Part shown: one piece after another, positions 1 through 8,387 of the stretch
How positions within the stretch are numbered: position 1 is the first letter of the stretch
Layout: every line of letters starts with the position of its first letter
Assembly (NCBI RefSeq): GCF_000756305.1
Contig: NZ_JRFE01000003.1
Location: 103,285 to 167,284 of the forward strand
Direction of reading: 5' to 3'
Origin: Myxosarcina sp. GI1
GTDB lineage: Bacteria > Cyanobacteriota > Cyanobacteriia > Cyanobacteriales > Xenococcaceae
Length of the DNA: 64,000 bases
Program-made: the position numbers and the translations under genes
The notes under the pieces: model-generated
Told to the model about the DNA's origin: nothing
Database searches by the model: none
What the model saw: the letters and a program-made list of their open reading frames with translations, nothing else

Positions 1-101
1 CCAGCCGTTATTACGTGCCATCCTGCTGCCATTTCTAAACCCATTTGAGCGATCGCTCTAACATCTTCTTCATCATCGATAATCAAAATAGATTCGGTCA
101 T
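1..101 (-). CDS. Response regulator receiver domain, N-terminal fragment
   Basis: The first 33 codons of a minus-strand gene run off the left edge. The ATG lies at 99-101. The product opens with a hydrophobic strand (SILIID) followed by an acidic cluster (IDDEEDVRAIA), which is the first beta strand and metal-binding acidic pair of a two-component receiver domain. The phosphoacceptor aspartate and any output domain lie outside the window, so the regulated process cannot be named. A single-domain CheY-like protein is also possible. Confidence 0.75.
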   Translation of the reverse strand, partial: MTESILIIDDEEDVRAIAQMGLEMAAGWHVITA

Positions 102-204
102 AGTGTCATTCGAGATCGCGGAACTAAAACTAGTGTAGTTAGTTTATTTGGCGATCGGGAAAAACCAGGGAATAATTTGAAGTTTGTAGAGGCAAAGCAC
201 TGCC

Positions 205-804
205 TTATCCGTACAGTAGTTCTTCTAATTCTTTGATTCTGGCTTGTAATGGCGCAATTTTGGCTGCTACTTCCGCTTCTGAATACTTACGGGGAATATG
301 TTGCGGACAGTTCCAACTCATAGCTTCAATTTTAATTAAAATCCCTCGTTCGACTTCTGCTGGATAGTCTGGAACTGCCAACTTTCCTAATAATTCTGAA
401 GCATTATTTGCATCTACTACTTTTCCTCGTCCCCAAATCTTTAAGCGACGACGATTAGCATAGTCCATTAAAAATAGAAAAATGCGATCGTTGTCTATTA
501 AATTGCCAGCGCTGATATATTGCAGATTACCTTTAAAATCGGCAAACCCCAAAGTCTTTTTATCGATAATTTTCAAAAAACCTGGCGCACCACCGCGAAA
601 TTGAATGTAGGGATAGCCGTTACTACTAACAGTTCCCAGATAAAAACTGTCTCTCGATTGAATAAATTCGGTTTCTTTCTCTGTCAAAATATCTTCCGTA
701 ATACCCTGTTTGACAAAATTTTCGTACATTTCCCGCGAGCCATACTGAGTTTGAGCGGTTTTGACTCCAGGGGTAAAGGCTATTTCGGTAAATTTTCGCC
801 TCAT
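205..804 (-). CDS. Pyridoxamine 5'-phosphate oxidase-like FMN-binding protein
   Basis: A 199-residue protein with the split-barrel flavin-binding fold of the PNPOx-like family. The segment with SFYLGTVSSNGYPYIQFRGG (about residues 53-72) is the typical strand-turn-strand where FMN binds, followed by a GFADFKGN loop and a NDRIFLFLMDY strand. The last 20 residues form a short charged helix (IKELEELL). The usual role is flavin-dependent reduction of small molecules; the substrate is unknown. It starts 24 bp after the glutathione S-transferase gene on the same strand, so the two form an operon. The divergent TetR gene and palindromic operator suggest induction by a toxic or electrophilic compound (inference). 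Confidence 0.8.
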   Translation of the reverse strand: MRRKFTEIAFTPGVKTAQTQYGSREMYENFVKQGITEDILTEKETEFIQSRDSFYLGTVSSNGYPYIQFRGGAPGFLKIIDKKTLGFADFKGNLQYISAGNLIDNDRIFLFLMDYANRRRLKIWGRGKVVDANNASELLGKLAVPDYPAEVERGILIKIEAMSWNCPQHIPRKYSEAEVAAKIAPLQARIKELEELLYG

Positions 805-828
805 GATATTTATCTAAGTTAATTTGAA

Positions 829-1431
829 CTAATTACTTTCAATTCCAGGCATGGTAATAAAACCAGGTAATTGTTTGATGCGATCGCACCATCGATTTAT
901 TGCGGGATATTTATCTAACATCACGTCGCCTTCTGGTGCTAGAGCAATATAGGGAAAGCAGGCTATATCGGCAACAGTAGGACGATCTAATGCTAACCAG
1001 TGATGTCGATCTAAATGTGGTTCGATGATGTTTAAAATTGATTCTGTTTTTTGCTGTGCTGCTTGTAAATCGATATTAAAGCCAAACTTTTTGTTTAATC
1101 TAGCATCATTAGGACCGCGAGCAATTTCGTTAGCTGCGGTTGACAACCATTGAACTACCTGTGCTATTTCTGCTGCATCGCTGGGTAGCCAGGTTTCACC
1201 GCCATATTTTCTGGCTAGATAAACTAAAATTGCCTGCGAGTCTCTTAAAACTAAACTATCATCTTTTAGTACTGGAATCTGTCCCCAGGGATTTAACTGC
1301 AAAAACTCAGGCGATTTATGCTCTCCAGCCATAAAATCGACTGGAATCAGTTCGTATTTAATCTTTAGTAACGATAGAAACAATCGTACTTTATAGCAAT
1401 TTCCCGAAAGCTTTAGATCGTAGAGTTTCAT
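829..1431 (-). CDS. Glutathione S-transferase family protein
   Basis: A 200-residue cytosolic GST. The N-terminal thioredoxin-like half (residues 1-80) starts MKLYDLKLSGNCYKVRL, with the Ser/Asn-Cys region near the glutathione site. It has the cis-proline motif GQIPVL and the DSQAILVYLARKYG helix that binds the glutathione gamma-glutamyl group. The C-terminal helical half includes RPTVADIACFPY, the GST N-capping box. The likely role is conjugation or reduction of electrophiles with glutathione in the cytoplasm. It is first in a two-gene operon with the PNPOx-like gene and divergent from a TetR regulator. The 80-bp divergent promoter holds a perfect palindrome. Confidence 0.9.
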   Translation of the reverse strand: MKLYDLKLSGNCYKVRLFLSLLKIKYELIPVDFMAGEHKSPEFLQLNPWGQIPVLKDDSLVLRDSQAILVYLARKYGGETWLPSDAAEIAQVVQWLSTAANEIARGPNDARLNKKFGFNIDLQAAQQKTESILNIIEPHLDRHHWLALDRPTVADIACFPYIALAPEGDVMLDKYPAINRWCDRIKQLPGFITMPGIESN

Positions 1432-1466
1432 AGTTGGCTAATTTTAATACCAATATTATTCATTAC

Positions 1467-1486
1467 TGTACCGAACGTTCGGTACA
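1467..1486. promoter_or_regulatory. Perfect 20-bp palindrome, probable TetR operator
   Basis: TGTACCGAACGTTCGGTACA is identical to its own reverse complement. It sits between the divergently transcribed GST and TetR genes, 36 bp from the GST start and 25 bp from the tetR start. TetR-family repressors typically bind such 15-20 bp palindromes, and cores of the form ACCGAACGTTCGGT are common for this family. Binding here would repress both genes together. The palindrome is seen directly; its function is inferred. Confidence 0.8.
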
Positions 1487-1511
1487 AAGTCAATAGTTAA
1501 AATGTTTATTT

Positions 1512-2057
1512 ATGTCTAAAGAAAAAGCGATCGCCAAAATTATTCCTGTTTTCAGACAGTACGGCTATGAAGGAACTACTCTATCAATGCTTTCTACAGC
1601 TACAGGTTTGGGTAAAGCCAGTCTTTACCATTACTTTCCTCAAGGCAAAGAAGCAATAGCTGCTGCTGTCTTAAACTATATTGGCAGTTCTTTTAGTAAA
1701 ACCGTTTTAAAGCCCTTAAAAGATTTGGGCAAACCCAACGAAAAGATCGACAGAATGTGTCAAAGCCTGAACGAGTTTTACAGTGAAGGCAACAATAGTT
1801 GTTTTTTAGCAATTATGTCTTTTGGTGAGGCAGATAACTTATTTCATCAGGAAGTTAAACAGTTATTGCAAATTTGGATCGATACCCTGGCTAAAGTATT
1901 AATTGAAGCGGGATTTGAACCAGAGCAAGCTCAATTGCGATCGCAAGATGCAATTATTCAGATTCAAGGAGCATTAATACTAGTGAGAATTTTAGATGAC
2001 ACCGCACCTTTTAAAAGAGTCATAGCAACTCTCTCAGAAAAATTACTTAAAGCTTAG
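1512..2057 (+). CDS. TetR/AcrR family transcriptional regulator
   Basis: A 181-residue one-component regulator. Residues 1-48 hold the TetR helix-turn-helix: IIPVFRQYGYEGTTLSMLS, then GLGKASLYHYF, the signature recognition helix. The remainder is the helical ligand-binding and dimerisation domain and resembles the TetR_C domains of regulators near reductase and GST genes. It is transcribed away from the GST-PNPOx operon and very likely represses it and itself through the palindrome at 1467-1486. The ligand cannot be told from sequence. The ATG start is directly upstream of the conserved HTH. Confidence 0.92.
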   Translation: MSKEKAIAKIIPVFRQYGYEGTTLSMLSTATGLGKASLYHYFPQGKEAIAAAVLNYIGSSFSKTVLKPLKDLGKPNEKIDRMCQSLNEFYSEGNNSCFLAIMSFGEADNLFHQEVKQLLQIWIDTLAKVLIEAGFEPEQAQLRSQDAIIQIQGALILVRILDDTAPFKRVIATLSEKLLKA

Positions 2058-2075
2058 GGTAACGAATAGTTAATA

Positions 2076-2693
2076 CTATTCTAAGAATACTGAAACCCCA
2101 TTGTAGCGACTCATAGCTTTTTCTACTCCTTCTTTTAAGCTCGACTCAACTACTTTTATCGATGTGTAGAGAATTTCTTCAATAACTTCGGTTTCTTGGG
2201 AAGCAAACTTACCTAAGACGTGACTTACAGTTTCTTTTTTGCCATCCGATCTGCCAATTCCCAAGCGCAAACGAGAAAAATTTTGACTATTAAGGTGAGC
2301 GATAATTGACTTCATCCCGTTATGCCCGCCTGCCGAACCAGTTAGGCGTAAACGCAGTTTACCCACGGGCAAATCCATATCATCGTAGATTACTAATACC
2401 GATTGCGGCTCGATCTTATACCAATCCATTACCGCTCTGACAGCTTGCCCAGAGCGGTTCATGTAGGTAAGGGGTTTGAGCAAACGAACTTTAGTTCCTG
2501 CTGGTGTCAATCCTTCAGCAAACAACCCCTGAAAGCGGCGATTTTCTTTATAAGACATCTGCCAAGCATTAGCCAAGGTATCGACCGCCTCGAAGCCAAT
2601 ATTGTGCCTGGTTTTGTCGTATTTCGGGTCTGGATTTCCCAAACCTACGATTAATTCGGGAATAACTAGTTTGTTTGGGCTTTCAGGAGTCAC
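2076..2693 (-). CDS. pth: Peptidyl-tRNA hydrolase
   Basis: A 205-residue Pth enzyme that releases peptides from peptidyl-tRNA that has dropped off ribosomes. Family motifs are present: GLGNP near residue 17, with the binding Asn; TRHNIGF, with catalytic His about residue 30; KPLTYMNRSG; VIYDDMDLPVG, with the conserved Asp; and GSAGGHNG. Length is normal for bacterial Pth with a slight N-terminal extension. The start is GTG at 2693; no better ATG precedes the first conserved motif. It lies 46 bp downstream of a small DUF2811-type gene on the same strand, probably cotranscribed. Confidence 0.96.
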   Translation of the reverse strand: MTPESPNKLVIPELIVGLGNPDPKYDKTRHNIGFEAVDTLANAWQMSYKENRRFQGLFAEGLTPAGTKVRLLKPLTYMNRSGQAVRAVMDWYKIEPQSVLVIYDDMDLPVGKLRLRLTGSAGGHNGMKSIIAHLNSQNFSRLRLGIGRSDGKKETVSHVLGKFASQETEVIEEILYTSIKVVESSLKEGVEKAMSRYNGVSVFLE

Positions 2694-2739
2694 AGAATGA
2701 AAAATTGTGTAAGTAAATTATGCAGGGAATTTCGACCTA

Positions 2740-2964
2740 CTAATAAGATTGCTGAAACAGTGTTTCTAAATATACTCTGGCACAGGCGCGGTAGTTTTGA
2801 GAACTTTCACTAGTCTGTTCGCCGTTGTTTTGCAGCAGAAACAAAGATAGAGCCGCAGCAAAAACGCGGTCTTGATCCCAACTAGGATGGGTTTCAAGAT
2901 AATTTTTCAAAGATTTGTGTAATTCTTCAGGAATTTCTGTCAAAATGCTGACTGCTGGATTCAT
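2740..2964 (-). CDS. Small conserved cyanobacterial protein, DUF2811-like
   Basis: A 74-residue soluble protein beginning MNPAVSILTEIPEELHKSL, with a central segment of the type SWDQDRVFAAALSLFLLQN. I recognise this as the DUF2811 family, short cyanobacterial proteins of unknown function with a ribbon-helix-helix-like look. The ATG at 2964 fits the family N-terminus. It precedes pth by 46 bp on the same strand. No function can be assigned. Confidence 0.75.
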   Translation of the reverse strand: MNPAVSILTEIPEELHKSLKNYLETHPSWDQDRVFAAALSLFLLQNNGEQTSESSQNYRACARVYLETLFQQSY

Positions 2965-3479
2965 AATTGGGTGTTGTTCGATTTAATGGTTTATTTACGC
3001 TGTTTTTATCGATCTACCCCCTTTGTTCGCCAACTAAAAACCCCATGACTTTGACAGTTGAATTATTAGCGACTACTGGGGAAAGTGACAAACCAAGCTG
3101 GTAATTTTTTGTCTGTCGAATTATTTTCCTCTTAAAAGGGGTAGGTTTGTCAATGATACAAAACGTAAACAAAATTTGGAAAAGCTGTGCCGTTTGACGA
3201 AACAATAGGTAACAAGAACCGTTTTTTGTTACACAACTTTACAAAAGACTGGCTTGTCATGGTGCAAAGTGGCAACTTTAAAAATTCCCCCATTTGCGAT
3301 CGAAAGCCGTTTAATTCGTCATTGCCTGTGGAAAAGTCTGGGTAAAATGTGGAAAACTTTCAAATAGTTTGTGGAAATGGTGGGGAATTGACAAGATAAA
3401 CTATCTTTAAAAATAAGAAATGATAATTTTTGCGATTGTAATGATTTCTTGTAATTTTAGAAGTTGGCGGTATAAAATT
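2965..3479. other. Noncoding region, 515 bp
   Basis: No convincing gene lies here. A 63-codon minus-strand frame at 3014-3205 has no recognisable family features. A 7-bp inverted repeat (GTAACAA at 3210-3216 and TTGTTAC at 3227-3233) could form a small hairpin or be a protein site. The sequence is AT-rich and probably holds the promoter of the DUF2811-pth operon. Confidence 0.5.
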
Positions 3480-4988
3480 TTACTTTTGCTGCTGCCACCA
3501 AGTTTCAGCCTGAGTTTGAATTTGCGCTAATTCCTCTGAAGACATGCGTTTGAGATGACTCAAAACCAAATTCATTCTGCCTAGAGAACTTAGGCGATCG
3601 CGATGACGTGATAGAAAATCCCAATAGAAAAAATTAAACGGACAGGCTTTCTCACCAGTGCGATCGCTGCGATTATAGCTGCAATCGCTGCAATAGTCAC
3701 TCATTTTATTAATATAGTTTGCCGAAGCTGCATAAGGTTTAGATGCCAGAACGCCCCCATCGGCAAATTGACCCATACCGATAACGTTAGTCTGCATTAC
3801 CCAGTCATAGCCATCGATAAAGGCACTGTGAAACCAGTTTTCGATCTCTTGAGGAGATATACCAGCAATTAGGGCAAAGTTGCTTAAAACCATCAATCTT
3901 TGAATGTGATGGGCATAACCAGTCTCCTCAATCTGAGTTAGAGTTTGATGCAGACAGTTCATATTGGTGGCATTAGCATCCCAAAAAAAATCTGGTAGGG
4001 AATGATGATGCTCGAACCAGTTGCGATCGCCATAGTTTGCATCCATGTAATGATAGATACCGTTCATGTATTCTCGCCAGCCCAACACCTGACGAATAAA
4101 GCCTTCAACGCTATTTAGGGGTAATTCCTGTCGATAGTAAGCTGCTTCTACTGCCGAGATAACTTCTGCGGGTTCTAGTAAACCCAGATTGAGATAGGGA
4201 GAAATCAAACTATGCCACATGGTACGTTCGCCCGTTATCATGGCATCTTGATAGGCTCCAAAGTTAGTCAGACATTTAGTAATAAAATGTTCTAAAACCT
4301 GTAGGGCTTGTTGTCTGGTAACTCCCCAATTAAACGGCTCAATTTCGCCATAATTAGAAAATTCTTTGGCATTTACCCAATCTATAACCTCGTGAGTAAT
4401 TGTATCGGGTTTAAAAGTTATGGGATCGGGAGTAGTTAAACTTTGCTTTGGTGGTTGACGGTTTTGTTTATCAAAATTCCACTTGCCACCAACGGGTTTT
4501 TTACCCGCCATCAAAATCTTAAATCGCTTTCTGCCCTCTCGATAAAAATCCTCCATAAGCAATCTTTTACCTTGATCTGCCCATGCTTGAAATTCTGCTT
4601 TAGTCCATAAAAAATGATTGTCGGGCAGTAATTTTAGCTGGCAATTTAGTTCTAAAGATTTGACAAACTCAGTAAACGAGCGATCGCTTGGTTCGGTTAG
4701 AGATAATTCAGATATTTTCTTGGCTTTAATCCATTCTTGCAGGGGTGTAATAAAATCTACCGCGATCGCATAAGTAACCTGCCAACCATCTTGTTTCAAT
4801 TCTTCAGCAAAATGTCGCATTGCCGACCAAACTAAAACTAATTTTTGCCGATGATAGAGACGCTGCCTTGCATAGTTGCTAGATTCAATTAAAATCACCG
4901 CAACTTCCTGTTTCTTACCCTCATATTTTTTTAAAGCTGTCTGCTGTTGAGACAGGCGATCGCCTAAAACCCAGATACCAATTGTCAT
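3480..4988 (-). CDS. FeS-type bacterial cryptochrome/photolyase (PhrB-like, 6-4 photolyase clade)
   Basis: A protein of about 502 residues in the cryptochrome/photolyase-related family whose characterised members (Agrobacterium PhrB, Rhodobacter CryB) carry FAD, a lumazine-type antenna and a [4Fe-4S] cluster, and repair (6-4) photoproducts or act as photoreceptors. The C-terminal catalytic region has YAHHIQRLMVLSNFALI, which bears the conserved His pair. The four candidate cluster cysteines are one in NMNCLHQT, two in YCSDCSYN and one in KACPFNFFYW, in the spacing typical of this clade. Length matches PhrB. I chose the ATG at 4988 over a TTG two codons upstream. It is third in a DUF751-rhomboid-photolyase operon with gaps under 30 bp. 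Confidence 0.9.
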   Translation of the reverse strand: MTIGIWVLGDRLSQQQTALKKYEGKKQEVAVILIESSNYARQRLYHRQKLVLVWSAMRHFAEELKQDGWQVTYAIAVDFITPLQEWIKAKKISELSLTEPSDRSFTEFVKSLELNCQLKLLPDNHFLWTKAEFQAWADQGKRLLMEDFYREGRKRFKILMAGKKPVGGKWNFDKQNRQPPKQSLTTPDPITFKPDTITHEVIDWVNAKEFSNYGEIEPFNWGVTRQQALQVLEHFITKCLTNFGAYQDAMITGERTMWHSLISPYLNLGLLEPAEVISAVEAAYYRQELPLNSVEGFIRQVLGWREYMNGIYHYMDANYGDRNWFEHHHSLPDFFWDANATNMNCLHQTLTQIEETGYAHHIQRLMVLSNFALIAGISPQEIENWFHSAFIDGYDWVMQTNVIGMGQFADGGVLASKPYAASANYINKMSDYCSDCSYNRSDRTGEKACPFNFFYWDFLSRHRDRLSSLGRMNLVLSHLKRMSSEELAQIQTQAETWWQQQK

Positions 4989-5017
4989 TACCAAAAATTT
5001 GTTATTTGCAACTTAAA

Positions 5018-5704
5018 CTACCTGCGGCGATCGCTCATTAAACCCATTAAAGGACCTAAAATCGCCCCAAAAATAAATCCCCCAGCGTGCGCCCAATAAG
5101 CAACACCACTCATAGCATCTTCAACGCCTAATGAAGCGACGCTACTAATAGCCTGTTGGGCGAACCAAAATCCTAAAAAGAAAACGGCAGGAATGCGAAT
5201 GGTGGTAATAAAAAATCCTAAAGGCAGCAGAGTAAGAATTTTGGCATGAGGATACTTAATTATATAAGCTCCCATTACACCAGCGATCGCGCCACTAGCC
5301 CCAACAGTAGGAACGGCAGACTGCATCGCAAAAAACCAGTGAGTCAAACCAGCTAAAACACCACAAACCAGGTAAAAGATTAAAAATTTAATATGCCCCA
5401 AATCATCTTCAATATTGTTGCCAAAAGTCCAGAGAAACAGCATATTACCCGCAATGTGCAAGAATCCACCGTGTAAAAATTGAGAGGTAATTAAAGTTAC
5501 TATTTCTGGAACTGGTTGATTTGGGGGCGTTCCACTAAAGCTAGCCGTCAGTTCTTCGGGAATTACCGCATAGAGTTGAAAAAAACTATCTAACTGCGAA
5601 CCTAGCGTCATTTCATTAAGAAAAACCACTACGTTAATTGCAATTAAGGCATAAACTACAATCGGAGTGGTATAAGTCGGGTTTTCGTCATTAAGAGGGA
5701 TCAT
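5018..5704 (-). CDS. Rhomboid family intramembrane serine protease
   Basis: A 228-residue polytopic membrane protein with about six to seven hydrophobic segments. The catalytic Ser137 is in VGASGAIAGVMGAY and the catalytic His206 is in YWAHAGGFIFG, giving the rhomboid Ser-His dyad. HGGFLHIAGNMLFLW (from about residue 78) is the conserved TM2 His/Asn oxyanion region. It cleaves membrane proteins within or near the bilayer; substrates are unknown. It lies between a DUF751 gene (22 bp upstream) and the photolyase (29 bp downstream), so all three are probably cotranscribed. Confidence 0.93.
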   Translation of the reverse strand: MIPLNDENPTYTTPIVVYALIAINVVVFLNEMTLGSQLDSFFQLYAVIPEELTASFSGTPPNQPVPEIVTLITSQFLHGGFLHIAGNMLFLWTFGNNIEDDLGHIKFLIFYLVCGVLAGLTHWFFAMQSAVPTVGASGAIAGVMGAYIIKYPHAKILTLLPLGFFITTIRIPAVFFLGFWFAQQAISSVASLGVEDAMSGVAYWAHAGGFIFGAILGPLMGLMSDRRR

Positions 5705-5726
5705 ATTCGTTCAAACTAGAGTAAGG

Positions 5727-5924
5727 TTAACTCAAACCCAACATTGCTTTTAAAGTAAAATAGAGAAACGCAAAACTTGCCACAGCCAGACCGACTAGAG
5801 CGATCGCTGTTGCAGGATTGCGTAAAAATGGTTTTAAGCTTTTAAAAAAAGCCCAGAATATTCCTAAAACAACGCTAATTAAATAGCGAGGGTAGCGAGA
5901 GACATTTTCAAAAAAATCTTGCAT
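5727..5924 (-). CDS. DUF751 / Ycf33-like small membrane protein
   Basis: A 65-residue protein starting MQDFFENVSRYPRYL, with two hydrophobic segments (about residues 14-30 and 40-62) separated by a basic, proline-containing loop. The pattern matches the DUF751 family, related to plastid-encoded Ycf33, conserved in cyanobacteria and some algal plastids. Its function is unknown, and a thylakoid or plasma membrane location is inferred. It is the first gene of the operon with rhomboid and photolyase. Confidence 0.8.
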   Translation of the reverse strand: MQDFFENVSRYPRYLISVVLGIFWAFFKSLKPFLRNPATAIALVGLAVASFAFLYFTLKAMLGLS

Positions 5925-6183
5925 TAATTTCTAACTGATTTGGTACATTTGCTTATATCTTATTGTAAATATGTTGCAATCTCTTTGCTAGATCGCTTTT
6001 CGGGGTAATCGCATCAAACAGAAAAGTAGAATAAATCGGTAAATAAAGATGTTTACCCAAATGACAAAAGAGTCGTTCAAAGAATCAATAGAAAAATATT
6101 TTGGCGGTATCCCAGATAATGGAGTTGTAACTAGAAGTCACCATAAATTGACAGAGAAAGCTTTTTTTCTATTGTTGCTCGAT

Positions 6184-7377
6184 CTATTTGAAGGGAATCT
6201 GAATGATAACTTCAGTACCGCGATTGATTTTACTAATGACATTTATCTTACCGTTTAAAAGCTCGACAAATCTTTTGACTATATTTAATCCCAAGCCCGT
6301 ACCTGGAATGTTGCTGACGTTTTTACCACGATGAAAGGGTTCAAAAATTTTGGGCAAATCTTCAGGGGGAATACCAATGCCGCGATCGCTAATTGTTAAA
6401 TTTATATATTCTTTAGTTGATGAGAATTTGAATTGAATTAATCCTTCGCTCGATGAATATCTTACTGCATTAGCCAAAAGGTTAGTCAAAATCGACCTTA
6501 ATAATCGACTATCTATTGCCGCTTCAAGTTTGGTACGATCGCTTGTAAATTCAATCTGGCGATCGCGGTTAGTTTGCTGAAATTCTGTTACTAATTCTCG
6601 ACAAAATTCAACTAAATCTAGTTGAGAAACTTGAAGATCGATTCTTTCGGTATCTATTTTGCCAATTACCAACAATTCATCGGTCATTTGGGTCATGCGT
6701 TCGATATTAATCTCAATATCTGACAGATACTCGATTTTTTCTCTATTAGCCAGCTGGCGATCGTAGCGTTTTAAAGAAGATACTAAAAAAGCAATATTGT
6801 TTAAAGGATTGCGAAATTCGTGACATACCATTGAAACAAAACGAGAGCGAACTTCATTAAGATGTTTTAGTTGTTGATTGGCTCTACTCAACTCCGAGGT
6901 TCGCTCTCTCACTCTTTGCTCTAGTTCTTCATTAGTCTGTTGGAGAATATTTTCACTAAGTTTGCGTTGGGTAATATCGCGAAAAGTAACTACTGCCCCT
7001 ACTAACTTACCTTTTTCATCGTGCATGGGAGTGCTGATATACTCTACGGGAAAACTAGTGCCATCTTTGCGCCAGAATACTTCATTTTCGACTCGATGCA
7101 CTGCACCATCTTTAAAAGCAGCATAAATCGGACAGTCTTTGCTAAGATACTCAGCACCATCGCCTTTGGAATGATGCAAAACCGCGTGCATCGACTTGCC
7201 AATTAAATCTTCCATTTCCCAACCAATTATCGCCGCCGCCGCAGGATTGACAAAAGTAACATTGCCCTCCAAATCTAAGCCGTAAACCCCTTCTCCTACA
7301 GAATCGAGGATGAGTTGATGTTGACGACGTAAGTTAGCGAGTTCGATATCGGTTTGTCGATGCGATCGCGATGTCAT
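6184..7377 (-). CDS. PAS-domain sensor histidine kinase
   Basis: A 397-residue soluble kinase with no membrane segment. A PAS domain with a PAC extension spans residues 18-140 (ILDSVGEGVYGLDLEG, later FWRKDGTSFPVEY). A short coiled coil (141-175) leads to HisKA with phosphoacceptor His186 in SMVCHEFRNPL. The ATPase domain has the N box (LLANAVRYS), G1 (DRGIGIP, 331-337), the F box and G2 (GTGLGL, 359-364). It probably senses a cytoplasmic cue through PAS and phosphorylates the response regulator encoded divergently at 7611, the nearest partner. The signal is unknown. Confidence 0.93.
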   Translation of the reverse strand: MTSRSHRQTDIELANLRRQHQLILDSVGEGVYGLDLEGNVTFVNPAAAAIIGWEMEDLIGKSMHAVLHHSKGDGAEYLSKDCPIYAAFKDGAVHRVENEVFWRKDGTSFPVEYISTPMHDEKGKLVGAVVTFRDITQRKLSENILQQTNEELEQRVRERTSELSRANQQLKHLNEVRSRFVSMVCHEFRNPLNNIAFLVSSLKRYDRQLANREKIEYLSDIEINIERMTQMTDELLVIGKIDTERIDLQVSQLDLVEFCRELVTEFQQTNRDRQIEFTSDRTKLEAAIDSRLLRSILTNLLANAVRYSSSEGLIQFKFSSTKEYINLTISDRGIGIPPEDLPKIFEPFHRGKNVSNIPGTGLGLNIVKRFVELLNGKINVISKINRGTEVIIQIPFK

Positions 7378-7401
7378 TTTACTTTTAATTTTTAACTTTT
7401 A

Positions 7402-7510
7402 AATCGCGGCGCATTCCCTTGCGTCTTTCGCCGAACAGCCTCTGAAAGAGGCAAGCGACGCTTAGTCGCGTCTTTGGGCGTATCCGCCCTGTGGGTCGCC
7501 GCTCCTTTTG
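7402..7510. repeat. GC-rich palindromic repeat element, copy 1
   Basis: A GC-rich island in an AT-rich intergenic region. It begins ATCGCGGCGCATTCCCTTGC and ends GGGTCGCCGCTCCTTTTG, and the ends are nearly complementary (GCGGCG against CGCCGC). The middle has further small hairpins (CCTCTGAAAGAGG and GCGACGCTTAGTCGC). A shorter copy with the same ends lies at 8779-8832. It looks like a REP- or MITE-like dispersed element of the kind common in cyanobacteria, placed in the promoter region between the kinase and response regulator genes. Confidence 0.7.
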
Positions 7511-7610
7511 ACTTTTGATATAACGGTAGCTTTTGTTACTACTCGATGCTCAGTTCGAGTATTTATTAGAAGTAACAGATTTGAGTTTGGTTAAAAAAAG
7601 ATAACTAAAC

Positions 7611-8387
7611 ATGAAGACTATTTTAGTCATAGAAGATGAAACACAAACGAGAAAAGTTTTGCTTAACTGTCTTAAGTTTGAAGGATTTAAGGCGTTTGAA
7701 GCAGACAATGGTAGGGCAGGTTTGGATATAGCCCAAAAGCATCATCCAGATTTAATTGTTTGTGACATTATGATGTCCGAAATGGACGGATATGAAGTAC
7801 TTTCAGCTTTACGACAACAGCTGTCTACTATTGCAATTCCCATTATTTTTTTAACCGCTAAAGTCACGATGTTCGATCGTAGATTTGGAATGAATTTGGG
7901 AGCGGAAGATTATCTAACTAAACCCTGTAGCGTCGATCGTCTGATATCTGCAATTAAAACCAGACTAAAAAGAACAGAAGAATTACAGCGATGGCATAAT
8001 TCTCGTTTCAATGCTGCTGATTCTAGTTTTTTTGAATCTCATAATTTGCCTGAGTGTATCAAAATAACTAAAGTATTTGAATTTATCGAGGAAAATTATC
8101 ATCGACCATTAGAACTTAAAGAAGTAGCATCTACACTCGGTTATTCTCCTGCTTATTTAACTCATTTAGTACGTCAAAAAACTGGACGTACGATCAAACA
8201 ATGGATTATCGAGCGACGCATGGATAAAGCTCGTAAACTACTGCTTAATAGCGATCGCTCCGTAACCCAAATTGCTCGCAAAACTGGCTATTTAGATACG
8301 GGTTATTTTATTCGTCAGTTTAAAAGTTTGCATGGAACTACCCCTAACTTATGGCGCAATAATCCCAAACAAAAAGAAATTGCCTGA
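7611..8387 (+). CDS. Response regulator with AraC-type DNA-binding domain
   Basis: A 258-residue regulator. The receiver domain (residues 1-125) has the acidic pocket after ILVIEDE, phosphoacceptor Asp52 in LIVCDIMMSEMDG, and the conserved Thr and Lys regions (IIFLTAK, DYLTKP). A linker leads to an AraC/XylS double helix-turn-helix (about 150-250) with LKEVASTLGYSPAYLTHLVRQ and QIARKTGYLDTGYFIRQFK. It should bind DNA when phosphorylated, most likely by the divergently encoded PAS kinase. Target genes cannot be read from the window. Confidence 0.93.
   Translation: MKTILVIEDETQTRKVLLNCLKFEGFKAFEADNGRAGLDIAQKHHPDLIVCDIMMSEMDGYEVLSALRQQLSTIAIPIIFLTAKVTMFDRRFGMNLGAEDYLTKPCSVDRLISAIKTRLKRTEELQRWHNSRFNAADSSFFESHNLPECIKITKVFEFIEENYHRPLELKEVASTLGYSPAYLTHLVRQKTGRTIKQWIIERRMDKARKLLLNSDRSVTQIARKTGYLDTGYFIRQFKSLHGTTPNLWRNNPKQKEIA

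Noticed and set aside
3014-3205. 63-codon minus-strand frame upstream of the DUF2811 gene
   Set aside because: No family features, odd composition, and it lies in an AT-rich promoter region.
6049-6258. 69-codon plus-strand frame overlapping the end of the histidine kinase gene
   Set aside because: It overlaps the kinase gene by 75 bp on the opposite strand and has no recognisable motif.
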